Assembly (NCBI GenBank): GCA_964444135.1
Contig: CAYUFX010000002.1
Coordinates: 1-64,000 of the forward strand
Reading direction: 5' to 3'
DNA: 64,000 nucleotides
From: NIOZ-UU13 sp964444135
GTDB taxonomy: Bacteria; Planctomycetota; Phycisphaerae; Sedimentisphaerales; Anaerobacaceae
A program made the translations under genes and the position numbers. The notes under the pieces are model-generated. The model was not told the origin of the DNA and ran no database searches. It saw only the letters and a program-made list of their open reading frames with translations. Shown one piece after another: positions 43,252 to 53,266 of the stretch (the stretch's first letter is position 1; each line of letters starts with the position of its first letter).

Positions 43252-45471
43252 TTACTCGTTGGGCCGAATCACCTGCTCTCGTTGTACGTTATAGAGGTCC
43301 CCTTTCCATTGAAGGCTTGCGGGGCCAAAGGCATGAAATACACGCACTTGATGAGCGTCCTTCAGGTTTTCCCTGTCTATCGCCTGGAGTGTAAATAAAG
43401 CTCCTTTGCCATAGTCTTGTCCGGCCCAGCGGCGGGCATGAAAAGCCATAAAACCCGGCCCTTCGATTACGAATCCCCATGGTGGCAAAATGACATCTCC
43501 TCCCAGCACCGAGGTTACCTGGGTCTCTGTCGTCCCGAAATTCACAATGACGTTAGTCGCACGCTCACCGTGTCCATAGGTGGCCTTTCTGACCTTGAAG
43601 TCTTCGGTAAGGTATTCCAGCCGTGTCAGTCGAACGTGGGCCGTTATCCTGTGGAGAGGTCCTAATACCTCGTGTGTATTCTTGAGGAATACATCGAGCG
43701 AGTACATACCTTCGGCCCAGCCGTTATCACTGCGGACATAACACGAGCGGTCGGGAACCCGGCTGTCGCTGTTTCCTTCGTCCTTTTCTCTCGGCGATTG
43801 CCAGTAAAGGTGGTCGGGAAAAGAGTGGTAGTGCAGCGGACGGGCACACAGAACGTGATGAGCGACATATTCGGCTGCCTTTTCTGCCGCATAGCCGTAC
43901 TTGCCATAGCATATTTGACAATCGTGATAGACCATCTCGAAAAATGGTATAACCGTGGCTCCAAGCTCCTCTGGTTTGAGGTTATGAAAATATCGGCCAC
44001 TGACAGCCACAAGGCCCTCAAAAAAGTCACTGTGGGGAAGTGCCCACTCGCGTCCGCACTCACTGCCGAATATTCCGAATTGTTCCCGGGCGTAGTCACT
44101 GAGACGAATCTTCCAGGCGATATCATCGTTTCGGTCGATGGGATGGTTTGGGTCATGGCATTCACGAGGCCCGACGGCGTAGGTCGTATCGATGAAATAA
44201 CTCCAGGGTGAGAACAGTTTATGAATGGACGGCAGGTTCTGGGGGCGTTTGGCCAGCTCTAATTGCTTGGGTGCACAGACCATATATGCCCGTCCGCCGA
44301 GCCATCGGCCTCCTTTGATGAGGGAGCCGTCCGGATGTTTTTCGATGAATGCCGGGTCCCAGCTTTTGGCATCGCGATACATATCCTGGACGTTGTCATG
44401 CAGGCATGCTACGTAGTCCAGGGCTTGAATATGCTCGATGGCATCTGCCAGGCCCTTGTTGCCGCCGCACTCGGGATTAGCCGGTAGATTGTCAGGATGG
44501 CGACAGTCATATCCGCCTTCCGTCCAGCCACCAATTATAAATAGACAACGCTCGATACCCACGTCTTTCTTCAGGTGCTGAGCGATTTGGGCCGCCTCGT
44601 TGAATGTCCAACGAACTCTCACTGATTCCTCCTTTGTGCTTTCCTCGTTCATGCGGCGTGCAAGGCAGGTCCAGAGCTTGGCGTTCGCTGCACCTATCAT
44701 CAGCTCGACATGCGGGTTACGAGTAATCTTCTCTCGCAATGTCGCCACCAGGCCTTGCTTTTCAACGTAGCGTCTATAGTCTGCAGCTATAGTATTGAAG
44801 TCGCCTTGGCCTAACGGCATCAGACGCAATGAGTTAGCGCTGCGACGAAGTTCGAGTGTCGCCGTAAGCCTTTGGCTATATCTTTTACCGCTGGGTCTGG
44901 TGCTTTGAAGTTCGGGGAACACATAAGCATTGTCCCAGGTTACGATTAGCGCTGAGCCGTCCTTGACGAAGCCGAGCATGTTCATGTGGCAGCCTTCGTA
45001 ATCAGACGTGCCGAACACCCGCTTAAATGCCTTACCGCTATTGGCTGGAATCAGCAGCCCCTCGCGAGAAGGGACGATAGCATAACCACCCTCGATGTCG
45101 GTGATAGCCAACGCGTCATCAAGCATACGGACACTGCCATCGGTCTTGCCTTCATAACGAAGTTCCAGTGCGTTTCCTTCTTCAAGCAAAGCAAAAACCA
45201 TCGTTGCCCCGTTTTTCTGATGTAGCCTCACAGAATTCTTGTCCATGGTCTGGATTTTCTGGAAGTTACCCTCGAGCCATGTTGCAGTGCCCGGATTGGC
45301 CATCCCTTCGGAGGGCCACTTAGCTCCCGAACGTTTATCCAGCAGGGCCCATCGGCCTGTTGCATCATCAACCTCAACCTTCAGCGAGTGACTTTCTAAT
45401 CTTACGATATCAGCTTGAGTGCTCGCGGATATTAACAGTGCGAGCAGACAGATTAAAACGGGCTTACCCAT
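43252..45471 (-). CDS. Secreted glycoside-hydrolase-like protein (DUF5696-like)
   Basis: 739 residues. Signal peptide MGKPVLICLLALLISASTQA. The N-terminal beta domain (about 20-230) resembles the supersandwich of glycosidases, and the middle part (CLFIIGGWTEGGYDCRHPDN, YFIDTTYAVGPRECHD, GSECGREW) resembles a TIM-barrel with candidate acids D and E in YFIDTT and GSECGRE. The specific family and substrate are not certain. It is the third gene of a three-gene run (oxidoreductase, HEAT protein, this), spacing 20 and 32 bp. Confidence 0.65.
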   Translation of the reverse strand: MGKPVLICLLALLISASTQADIVRLESHSLKVEVDDATGRWALLDKRSGAKWPSEGMANPGTATWLEGNFQKIQTMDKNSVRLHQKNGATMVFALLEEGNALELRYEGKTDGSVRMLDDALAITDIEGGYAIVPSREGLLIPANSGKAFKRVFGTSDYEGCHMNMLGFVKDGSALIVTWDNAYVFPELQSTRPSGKRYSQRLTATLELRRSANSLRLMPLGQGDFNTIAADYRRYVEKQGLVATLREKITRNPHVELMIGAANAKLWTCLARRMNEESTKEESVRVRWTFNEAAQIAQHLKKDVGIERCLFIIGGWTEGGYDCRHPDNLPANPECGGNKGLADAIEHIQALDYVACLHDNVQDMYRDAKSWDPAFIEKHPDGSLIKGGRWLGGRAYMVCAPKQLELAKRPQNLPSIHKLFSPWSYFIDTTYAVGPRECHDPNHPIDRNDDIAWKIRLSDYAREQFGIFGSECGREWALPHSDFFEGLVAVSGRYFHNLKPEELGATVIPFFEMVYHDCQICYGKYGYAAEKAAEYVAHHVLCARPLHYHSFPDHLYWQSPREKDEGNSDSRVPDRSCYVRSDNGWAEGMYSLDVFLKNTHEVLGPLHRITAHVRLTRLEYLTEDFKVRKATYGHGERATNVIVNFGTTETQVTSVLGGDVILPPWGFVIEGPGFMAFHARRWAGQDYGKGALFTLQAIDRENLKDAHQVRVFHAFGPASLQWKGDLYNVQREQVIRPNE

Positions 45472-45503
45472 AACTCTTCGTACTCGTCGATTTTTAGATT
45501 TCT

Positions 45504-47462
45504 TTATCTTTCTGCCGATTTCTTAGCCTTGTTCAATATCGCCCTTGCGCGGCGAGTTACATTTCTGTTTTTCGTGACTTTCATTACCTTCTGCATAGCA
45601 TCGGCAACTTCACCGGGCTTTTGCTCGACGATCTTTTCACTGATTGCCACGGCCGCGAAGCTCGCCTCGTTTGTGGTTGCCGGGTCGTCCAGGTGCGCCA
45701 TTGCCATCGATAGGGCCTCGGCCGCCGGTATTGTGCCCAGCACGCCGAGCAGAAGCTTCTTCTCTTCGTTGCGTTCAATCAGCACGGCTGCATTCTTGCA
45801 CATCGCAAGTTTCTCCTCGGTCGGGAGATTCTCATCTCGAATCAGGCTAATATAGCCACGCAGGGCCGCCGTCTTGCGAGACGAATTCTGCGAGCCCTTG
45901 GCCAACGCGAGCAAGTCGGGCGCCGCGTCTGCGGTTTTCCAAGCACAAAGCACGCGGATGGCGGCGGCACGGACCTGGGCATTGGAATCATTGGCCGCTG
46001 AGCGTACAGCGTTAAGGGCGTCCGTTCCCCCAATGACGCCGAGGACGCGCAACAGGGCGTTTTTTTGTTCGGGGCGGGCCTGAACCAGCAGGCTGATAAG
46101 CTTCTCGCTGTATGATTGCGGATTGTCGGCTCTCATACAAACAGCACTCAAGGCCCGTTCAGCCGCTTCCAGGTCTTGCGAGGTCTCAAAACGCATGAGC
46201 AGATTGAGCAGCTCCGGCAATTCGGCGCCACTGCCCAACTCGCCCACTTTCCTCAGCGCAGCCGGACGGACTTCCGGGTCGGCGTCGACGGCGGCCTTCA
46301 GCAATGCGGGAATGCTTGTCGTCATTCGCCGACGTCCGATCAGCTCGAGCGCGGTGAGCCGTTGGCTGGTCTGGCTGCTATTGAGCATCGCCATCACGGC
46401 ATCATCTGCCTGGCGACCCGGCAGGGCAGCAAGGCTTTCCTGGGCGGCTTGCGAAATATCACTGTCGGTATCGTTCAGCAATTCGGCCAGCACGGGCACT
46501 GCGGAAGAATGGCCAATTTCCGTGAGAGATTCAATGGCTGCGAGGCGAACGGATTTTTCGCTGTTCCCGGCCAAAGCGAACAGCGCCGGCGACGCCGATA
46601 CATCGGCACGCTTGCCAAGTGTCTGGATAATTAGGATTTGATTGTCAGCGGGCAGCCGGTTCAACTCAGCGGTCAGCGCCTGGGTTACTTCGGCGTCCGG
46701 TAATTCCTGAGCGGTCTGTACGGCTGCGGAGAACATAATGTAGTCCTTGCTTCGCAAATGCTCACGAAGCAATGCGACGCCATCTTTACCACGGGCGAGG
46801 ATTGCGCCGCGCAGGGCCCCGCCACGCACCTGGTGCGGTGCATCCAGCTTACGCAGCCGGTCGTAAATCTCGATGGCCTGGTCTTGACGTCCTTGAGCAA
46901 CAAGTGCCTCGGCGCAACGGAACAAACCTTCGCAAAATGCGAGCTGATTGGCGGCAGAGACATTTGGCAGGGCACGCTGCAGCGCTCTGGTTGCGGGTTG
47001 ATTACCGATTTTGCCGAGCGCCCTGGCTGCGGCCTGGGCCACTTGGTTATCAGGGCTCCGCAGCATTTTCGCCAGTGGCTCTACAGCCCTAACATCACGC
47101 CGTACGCCGATGCTGCCGATTACGCCGACCAGCGGCCGGCCTTTGAGTTTGCCGATCGCATCTCGCAGGGCCTCATCCACAGCCGGGTCAGGGATGGGCT
47201 CCAACCCGTAGCGGGCCATGTGCGAGAGTTTTTCGTCACCGAGCAGCGCGGCCAGGGGCGCGATGGCGTCTTTGGTTCCAACGATGGCTAATAAACGACA
47301 AGCATCGGCCTTTTCTTTATGTGGTGCGTCGGATTTGAGCACGGCAATAAGTTTGTCCACCTGCTGCTTGGTTGCCGGTACGACGGTTTGTCCGAAGGAC
47401 TGCATCGCACAGGCGAGCAGCAGGGCAATGATGAGCGTATAGTTTATTTTTGACTTTGACAT
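45504..47462 (-). CDS. Exported HEAT-repeat protein
   Basis: 652 residues. Signal peptide INYTLIIALLLACAMQSFGQ from the start at 47462, which follows GGAAGGAG. The remainder consists of about 15 to 17 HEAT-like repeats (for example AVEPLAKMLRSPDNQVAQAAARALGKIG, SAVPVLAELLNDTDSDISQAAQESLAAL). Such scaffolds bind protein partners. No enzyme motif is seen. Upstream neighbour is the Tat-exported oxidoreductase with 20-bp spacing. Confidence 0.85.
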   Translation of the reverse strand: MSKSKINYTLIIALLLACAMQSFGQTVVPATKQQVDKLIAVLKSDAPHKEKADACRLLAIVGTKDAIAPLAALLGDEKLSHMARYGLEPIPDPAVDEALRDAIGKLKGRPLVGVIGSIGVRRDVRAVEPLAKMLRSPDNQVAQAAARALGKIGNQPATRALQRALPNVSAANQLAFCEGLFRCAEALVAQGRQDQAIEIYDRLRKLDAPHQVRGGALRGAILARGKDGVALLREHLRSKDYIMFSAAVQTAQELPDAEVTQALTAELNRLPADNQILIIQTLGKRADVSASPALFALAGNSEKSVRLAAIESLTEIGHSSAVPVLAELLNDTDSDISQAAQESLAALPGRQADDAVMAMLNSSQTSQRLTALELIGRRRMTTSIPALLKAAVDADPEVRPAALRKVGELGSGAELPELLNLLMRFETSQDLEAAERALSAVCMRADNPQSYSEKLISLLVQARPEQKNALLRVLGVIGGTDALNAVRSAANDSNAQVRAAAIRVLCAWKTADAAPDLLALAKGSQNSSRKTAALRGYISLIRDENLPTEEKLAMCKNAAVLIERNEEKKLLLGVLGTIPAAEALSMAMAHLDDPATTNEASFAAVAISEKIVEQKPGEVADAMQKVMKVTKNRNVTRRARAILNKAKKSAER

Positions 47463-47482
47463 AGCTTTGTCTCCTTCCGGGT

Positions 47483-48796
47483 TTATATAATCCACGGCTC
47501 ACGCATCGCGCGTGAACGCAAACGATTGGCTTCGGGGTCGTTGATGAATTCCTCTTTGACGGGGTCGTAACGCATGTCGCGTTTGAGCCACATGCAGATG
47601 TTGGCCGCGTGCACCGTAGTCATGGTCCGGTGCATCATTACCGGATTGGACACGGTCTGGCGGCGTGACTTTACGCAGTCTAAGAAATTTCGCACGTGGC
47701 TCATCGGGCGCTGGGTGCGGGCCATGTAGTTATAAACCAGCTTCCTGAAGTCGTCCATCCAGGCTGGATTTGAGACATCAGGTTTCGAATAACCGTCGGC
47801 CGCCGCGACCCATCCCTCGGTGCCTTCGTAGCGAACACCGCAAGATCCTCTCCAGATTTTCTTTTCCATGTCGCGTTCGAGGATCATCTGTATGCCGTTG
47901 GCAAACTTAGTGACCATTCCGTCGCCGCTCTCATTTTTTACATATTCGTATTCGATGGCTGCGGTGTCTGCCGCCCCAATCGCCACCTGGCACTGGGCGA
48001 AGGTGTGCGCGCCCCATTCGCCGATGCAACTGGTGTGGAAATCGTAATATCCCCGCCAGCCGCCTCGCGTGTAGGCGGAGTTATAAGGCCTCCAGGGACA
48101 CGGACCCAGCCACTGGTCCCAGTCGACTTCTTCTTTTGGCGGCATCGGTTGTGCCGGCAGCCACTCGTGGCTCATTTCGGCCGCATCCCAAGGAGCAATG
48201 TGGGCCCGAACCGTGTGTACCTTGCCGAGCCGGCCGAGACGGAGCATCTCGTTGCAGAACGTAAAGTTTCCCTCGCTGAGCCGTTGCGTTCCGGTTTGAT
48301 AGATGCGGCGATAGCGATTCGCGGTTTCCACAACCGCCCGGCCTTCCGCAATGGTCATGCACGACGGCTTTTCGGAATAAACGTCCTTGCCTGCCCGCAT
48401 CGCCATTATGGAAGCCAGGGCATGCCAGCGGTCGCCTGTGGTGACCAACAGCGCGTCGATGTCCGTGCGCTCGGCCAGGAACTCCGGCGTGTTGTGGTAT
48501 ATGCGGCAATCCTTGTTGCCATACCGTGTGTCCACTATTTGTTTGACGGCCTCGGCACGTTTTCTCTGGGGGTCGCAGACTGCGACAAATTGCACGTCCT
48601 TCTCAGGCATCATCCAGCGCAGGTCGTGCGAGCCGCGGTTGCCGATGCCGATGCCTCCGAGCACAATGCGTTCGCTCGGGGGCACCTTTCCGTCGCGGCC
48701 CAATGCCGAGGCTGGAACGATGTACGGCACCGTCGCCAAAGCCGCCGCGCGCTTTAAAAATGCACGCCGCGTAAGATTCAAATTCTTCTTTAACAT
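47483..48796 (-). CDS. Tat-exported Gfo/Idh/MocA-family oxidoreductase
   Basis: 437 residues. Twin-arginine signal LTRRAFLKRAAALATVPYIV. The Rossmann motif (GGIGIGNRGSHDLR) and the EKPS segment (DVYSEKPSCMT) mark the NAD(P)-binding domain. Later segments (WDQWLGPCPWRPYNSAY) are typical of exported planctomycete members. It heads the operon with the HEAT and glycosidase-like proteins, so the set may process an external glycan. Confidence 0.88.
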   Translation of the reverse strand: MLKKNLNLTRRAFLKRAAALATVPYIVPASALGRDGKVPPSERIVLGGIGIGNRGSHDLRWMMPEKDVQFVAVCDPQRKRAEAVKQIVDTRYGNKDCRIYHNTPEFLAERTDIDALLVTTGDRWHALASIMAMRAGKDVYSEKPSCMTIAEGRAVVETANRYRRIYQTGTQRLSEGNFTFCNEMLRLGRLGKVHTVRAHIAPWDAAEMSHEWLPAQPMPPKEEVDWDQWLGPCPWRPYNSAYTRGGWRGYYDFHTSCIGEWGAHTFAQCQVAIGAADTAAIEYEYVKNESGDGMVTKFANGIQMILERDMEKKIWRGSCGVRYEGTEGWVAAADGYSKPDVSNPAWMDDFRKLVYNYMARTQRPMSHVRNFLDCVKSRRQTVSNPVMMHRTMTTVHAANICMWLKRDMRYDPVKEEFINDPEANRLRSRAMREPWII

Positions 48797-49085
48797 GACA
48801 ATCTCCTAATTTATTTGATGAGTTGTGTTCACTAAAACCTTTCATTTAGGGCAAAAGCCAAACCTGGTTGGCTGCCTTGTCCTCAATCCTGAAGGCTTCG
48901 AATCATAGCTGATAAGATTAAAAATTCTACCCTGTTGAAGATTGGGAGTCAATACAATTCGAAAAAAATAACTGTCTCAAATATTGTTGGACAGCAATGG
49001 TCATCATAAGGGCTTGAGATTTCGAGAGATAGTGCTATGATAATGATTATGATGACGTTCTATTCGTTGCATTAGGGATTCTAAA

Positions 49086-50159
49086 ATGAGCAGGTTAATT
49101 CACATCGCTTTGATTCTGTGTTTGTTCACGTCCGGCCTCGGGCGTGGCTCCACGGAGTTTGTCAGGGTCGAAAGGCTATCAGAACGTGTAATCCTTGGCT
49201 ACTGGCTGGGGACAGGCAGGTGTAATCTCGTTGCTGTAAAATCGCAGAAAGGCATGGCTATTATCGATACGGAGATGTCACCACGTATCATGGCGCCGAT
49301 TAAGGAAAGGATTGAAAAGGCGCTTGGGCGTGATGATTGGGCGTATGTCATCAATACACATGCCCATATACATCATGCAGGCGGAAACTGTCTGTTCAAA
49401 GACGCGGTGATTATCGGCCACGACAATTTGCCTGAGGACATGCAGTGGCTTATCCAGAAGCAAGTGGACGAGACCTGGAAACGCAAGGAGCTTGATAATA
49501 ATGCCGAGACCATTCGTAACCTGCAGGCTATGCTACCGAAGGTCGCAGGCAGTCGACTGCAAACCAGGAGGATACAAGGCGAAATCAAGTTCTTTCAGTT
49601 AAACACCCAAGACATAGAGGAAGGTTTTGAAGTGGTCAAGCCGACTGTTACGTTTTCCGATAAATACACGCTTGAGCTTGGAGACCTTCGGCTGGAGATG
49701 GTCTTTTTCGGCAAAGGGCACAGTCTGTCCGACATTCTGATATATATCCCTCAGGAGGGCGTGCTGGTCACAGGTGCTATCGTTTATCAACGCGGCCACC
49801 TGCCCGGAATAACTGAAAATGCGGAATTGAAGGACGTGCACCGTTACATCGCCGTGCTTAACGATTTTCTCGAAGAAGGAGTAAAGCTCAATTATGTGAT
49901 TGCTTCCCACAGCTTTCCGCTTGCACGCAGGGACCTTAAATATGTCCGGGATTATTACCAGACGATGCTCGATGGGATTTGCTCAGCCCAGCGGGAAGGC
50001 TTGACACTTGAGCAGGCCAGGGAGCGTTTCGCCGTGCGTAAGAAGTTCCCCCGCTTCTTTCAGAGGCAATCCGCCCAATGGTCTAAAGCCAAACAGGACC
50101 GCAACATTAATGTTCTATGGAACCTCCTGAAAGAGGCGGACCAGCAATCGAAAAACTAA
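49086..50159 (+). CDS. Exported metallo-beta-lactamase-fold protein with altered metal site
   Basis: 357 residues. Signal peptide MSRLIHIALILCLFTSGLG. The fold is recognised by THAHIHHAGG (H92, H94, H96, H97), GHSLSDILIYIPQEGVLVTG (H212) and a final SHS (H275). The usual HxHxDH is HAHIHH, and the bridging GD is GA (A231), so both metal-binding aspartates are gone. Hydrolase activity is therefore doubtful or uses a different metal set. Confidence 0.8.
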   Translation: MSRLIHIALILCLFTSGLGRGSTEFVRVERLSERVILGYWLGTGRCNLVAVKSQKGMAIIDTEMSPRIMAPIKERIEKALGRDDWAYVINTHAHIHHAGGNCLFKDAVIIGHDNLPEDMQWLIQKQVDETWKRKELDNNAETIRNLQAMLPKVAGSRLQTRRIQGEIKFFQLNTQDIEEGFEVVKPTVTFSDKYTLELGDLRLEMVFFGKGHSLSDILIYIPQEGVLVTGAIVYQRGHLPGITENAELKDVHRYIAVLNDFLEEGVKLNYVIASHSFPLARRDLKYVRDYYQTMLDGICSAQREGLTLEQARERFAVRKKFPRFFQRQSAQWSKAKQDRNINVLWNLLKEADQQSKN

Positions 50160-50387
50160 GCAATTCACACAAAATACTCTTCATGGGCGATAAAATTTTG
50201 CAAAAGGAAAATTTCTACTTGCATTTCCCCCTCCTACAACGTAATTTACTACCGACGTGCGGGCATTCCTTGAGTTTAACCATCGGAGCTATTTATAGTA
50301 TAGTAAGTAAAACATATAAGCAGTAGACAAGCATCTCTTGTGTTGATTAGGTCGTAATTTGCAATTTATAAATAGTAGGGCTATATC

Positions 50388-51668
50388 ATGGCGCGTTTCC
50401 TAATCACTACTGGTCCATATCCTGGACATGTAGCACCGACTAAACCGATTGCCCAAAAACTGGTTGAACGTGGTCACGAGGTTTTATGGATCACGGGCCG
50501 CAAGTACAAAGATAGAATTGAAACTACCGGCGCAAAATTTCATCCTCTCCCGAAAAAAAGTGATCCGAATGGGATGGAAGTCTATGATTGGCATCCGGAA
50601 TTGAAGAAACTGAGAGGACTAGCTCAGATCAAATTTTGGCTAAAGCACGTTTGTGTAGATTCTTTCTTACGAGACATTAAAGTCATTGACACAATCCTGA
50701 CGGATTTTACAGCCGATGTACTTGTTGGTGATCCAATGGCCTTCGCCCTTATGTTCAGGTCACAAATGGGAGGTCCACCCTTCGCAGTCATCTCTCTCTT
50801 GCCTTTGTCCTTGCCAAGTCGAGACACGGCGCCATGGGGTTTGGGTTTATTGCCTGGAAGAAACATCATCACGAAAACCCGAAACCGACTTCTCAACTTT
50901 CTGATCTACCGTGTCCTGCTTCGGGACGTAACTACATATACAAATAAAGCGCGACGCGAAATTGATGCAGCGCCACTAAATGGCTCACTTTTTGAAGCCG
51001 GCTGGAAGATACCTTCACTAGTTATGCATATCTCTACACCTGCTTTCGAATACCCACGCAGCGATCAACCTGAGAATTTCCATTTCATTGGGCCGGTTTT
51101 ACCTGAACAAGACTACGCATTTCAACCTCCACCTTGGTGGTCTGATTTGAAAGATCCAGAGCCAGTGATCCTTGTCAATCAAGGGACTTTGGCTAAGAAC
51201 CTCGATGACCTGATCGTTCCGACGATAGAAGGATTGAAGGATCAAAAAATATTGGTTGTTGCTGTTCCAGTTAAAGAGGGTCAGTTGCCAGAACTTCCAG
51301 CTAATGTGCGTTCGGATCCATTCATCCCGTTCGATCATTTACTTCCTCACGTCGACGTGATGGTAACAAATGGTGGATACGGAGGAACGCAATGGGCCCT
51401 GGCACAGGGCATTCCGTTGGTGGTTGCTGGTGAGACCGATGACAAAATGGAGGTCGCCGCGCGGGTAGAATGGGCGGTAGCCGGTATCAATCTGAGGAAG
51501 CAATGCCCTTCGCCCGAGGAAATTCGAGACGCCGTCAAGGAAGTACTCGTTAACCCTGTCTATCGTGAGAACGCGAGACGTATTCAATCCGATTTCGCCA
51601 AGTATGATGCCCCAACACGAGCAGCCGAATTACTTGAAGCTCTGGCTAAAAGTGAGCTGGGCCAATAA
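50388..51668 (+). CDS. UDP-glycosyltransferase (GT1/MGT-type)
   Basis: 426 residues. Rossmann-like N-terminus (FLITTGPYPGHVAPTKPIAQKL) and the donor-binding motif NGGYGGTQWALAQGIPLVV (about 325-343) are those of macrolide or flavonoid glycosyltransferases (YjiC/OleD type). It should transfer a sugar from a nucleotide donor to a small hydrophobic acceptor. Neighbours give no acceptor clue. No operon partner, and the gene may have been acquired. Confidence 0.88.
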   Translation: MARFLITTGPYPGHVAPTKPIAQKLVERGHEVLWITGRKYKDRIETTGAKFHPLPKKSDPNGMEVYDWHPELKKLRGLAQIKFWLKHVCVDSFLRDIKVIDTILTDFTADVLVGDPMAFALMFRSQMGGPPFAVISLLPLSLPSRDTAPWGLGLLPGRNIITKTRNRLLNFLIYRVLLRDVTTYTNKARREIDAAPLNGSLFEAGWKIPSLVMHISTPAFEYPRSDQPENFHFIGPVLPEQDYAFQPPPWWSDLKDPEPVILVNQGTLAKNLDDLIVPTIEGLKDQKILVVAVPVKEGQLPELPANVRSDPFIPFDHLLPHVDVMVTNGGYGGTQWALAQGIPLVVAGETDDKMEVAARVEWAVAGINLRKQCPSPEEIRDAVKEVLVNPVYRENARRIQSDFAKYDAPTRAAELLEALAKSELGQ

Positions 51669-51710
51669 CGAATAGCCTATTGATTCACTCGTGAAGTATG
51701 GAAAACCGCT

Positions 51711-51809
51711 CAGCCGTGCCAGAGCTACGGTTCGGCAGGCTAATTTTAATAGACACTTTACTCTCGAAACATTTCCCTTACTGCCGGTTTAGCCGGATAT
51801 GCGTCTGTC
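51711..51809. repeat. Direct repeat, copy 1
   Basis: Matches 52002-52124 with small gaps: CAGCCGTG, GGCAGGCTAATTTTAATAGA, CATTTCCCTTACTGCCGG, GTTTAGCCGGATAT. The two copies flank the 51890-51925 hairpin. Confidence 0.6.
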
Positions 51810-51889
51810 TTTCTCCCGCACACTCAGCACTTATCTTCATCAGATTTCCGCACAGCCCAATAATCCATCTTGGCAATTTGTAAAAAGGT

Positions 51890-51925
51890 CACGTAGTACT
51901 TTTCGTTAGCGAAAAGTACTACGTG
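51890..51925 (+). terminator. Perfect 16-bp hairpin with T-rich tail
   Basis: CACGTAGTACTTTTCG, loop TTAG, and its exact complement to 51925, followed by CTTTCTTT. It is 220 bp after the glycosyltransferase stop, so it is a terminator or another structured element. Confidence 0.65.
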
Positions 51926-52001
51926 CTTTCTTTAAAAAACGCGGCAAGGTGTGATGTGCCGGGCACACTACGAGATTAGTTGCGAAATTAGAGAAAACTA
52001 C

Positions 52002-52124
52002 GCAGCCGTGTCAGCCCGCTGCGACGCATCGCGGCGAGAGTTACAGCTCGGCAGGCTATTTTTAATAGACATTTCACTTCCAGAACATTTTCCTAACTGC
52101 CTGTTTAGCCGGATATTGGTCTGG
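52002..52124. repeat. Direct repeat, copy 2
   Basis: Second copy of 51711-51809 with an extra segment (GCGACGCATCGCGGCGAGAG) near its left end. Confidence 0.6.
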
Positions 52125-52168
52125 CATTCTTCAGGTGTGCACTTTTGTGGTTTGTGCTTTTATAATGT

Positions 52169-53266
52169 TTATTGTAATGCAGGTGCCTCGGCTGTTTTGC
52201 CAACAGCCGAAACATCCTCACTTGTGTTGAGCAGCGTCCGGAAGATGTCGAATACCGTTACTAAGCCCTGCACTTTTCCCTGTTCGTCGACCACGGGTAA
52301 ACCACGCCCACCAAACCGGCACATATTTTCTATTATTGTCGCCAGCGGTGCTTCCGGCCTTACCGTGCGGACAGGCCTGCTCATTATCCATTTGAGTTGG
52401 ATTTGAAGCGTAGCATCATCCGAAGGGCCATGCCATTTCGCAAATATCGGCCGAAGATAAATACTGGTTGCTCCCGTTATATCAGACTTCGATACTATCC
52501 CTTCCAGTGTCCCGTCCTTGCCCATCATTATATAGCCGCTATCCTGCTGCTGCATTTTTGTAAGAGCCTGCTGTACGCTCTCGTCGGGACTTGCCCAGAC
52601 CACATCTTTTTGCATAACGTCTTTTGCACATACTGTTGATGAAACGCTGATATGTGCAGGGCTCCCGCCTTGTGGGGTCCCCATTGTGGGTTTGCCGGAC
52701 TCGCCCGAAGGGACAGTCATTGACTGGGTCAACTTTTGGATGGCTTCGGAAACTACACCCTTGGCGGATACTTGGCTCTGGTCAGGTGCAGTTGTTTTTT
52801 CTTCGGTCTCGGTTTTTTCTTCAGGCTCAGTCTTTGTTTTTTCTTTGGCTTCGTCCTTTTTTTCAGCTTGGGCTTTTGGCTCTACTACAGCCTCGACTTT
52901 GACTTCCGTTTTCTCTTCTACTACTTTGGTTTTTTCTTCGGCTTTGGCTTTTGGCTTTTCAGTGGCCTCAGCCTTTTGTTCTACTGCTTCGGTTTTTTCT
53001 TCGGCTTTGGCTTGGGGTTTTGCTTCGGCCTTTTCTTCGGCATCAACCTTGGCTTTTGCATCAGCCTCTGACTCAACTTTTTCTTCACTTTTGGTTTCGG
53101 TTTTGGCTTCTGCTTCGGGCTTGCCCTTCTTGCCTTCCGCTTCGGTTTCGGCTTCTGTTTCGGGCTTTTCTTGCTTGTCCACTGCTTCGGCCTCTGGTTT
53201 AGCTTCATCTTCGGGTTTTGTCTTTTCTTCGGCCTTGGTTTTTTCTTCTGTTTGTGATGTTACCAT
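52169..53266 (-). CDS. CBS-domain protein with long Lys/Glu-rich N-terminus
   Basis: 365 residues. Residues 1-155 consist almost only of E, K, A, T, D and P in short iterations (KTKAEEKTKP, EAKAETK) and are probably disordered or coiled. Two CBS units follow (about 213-350; CAKDVMQKDVVWASPDESVQ, VKTVRPEAPLATIIENM, GLPVVDEQGKVQGLVTVFD), which normally bind adenosine nucleotides or SAM. The linker GTPQGGSPAH coincides with an intragenic repeat at 52667-52681. Function unknown; a regulatory sensor is likely. Confidence 0.78.
   Translation of the reverse strand: MVTSQTEEKTKAEEKTKPEDEAKPEAEAVDKQEKPETEAETEAEGKKGKPEAEAKTETKSEEKVESEADAKAKVDAEEKAEAKPQAKAEEKTEAVEQKAEATEKPKAKAEEKTKVVEEKTEVKVEAVVEPKAQAEKKDEAKEKTKTEPEEKTETEEKTTAPDQSQVSAKGVVSEAIQKLTQSMTVPSGESGKPTMGTPQGGSPAHISVSSTVCAKDVMQKDVVWASPDESVQQALTKMQQQDSGYIMMGKDGTLEGIVSKSDITGATSIYLRPIFAKWHGPSDDATLQIQLKWIMSRPVRTVRPEAPLATIIENMCRFGGRGLPVVDEQGKVQGLVTVFDIFRTLLNTSEDVSAVGKTAEAPALQ
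52667..52681. repeat. Intragenic repeat core, third copy
   Basis: GCCTTGTGGGGTCCC differs by one base from the cores in the trmB and exported-protein genes. Confidence 0.55.
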
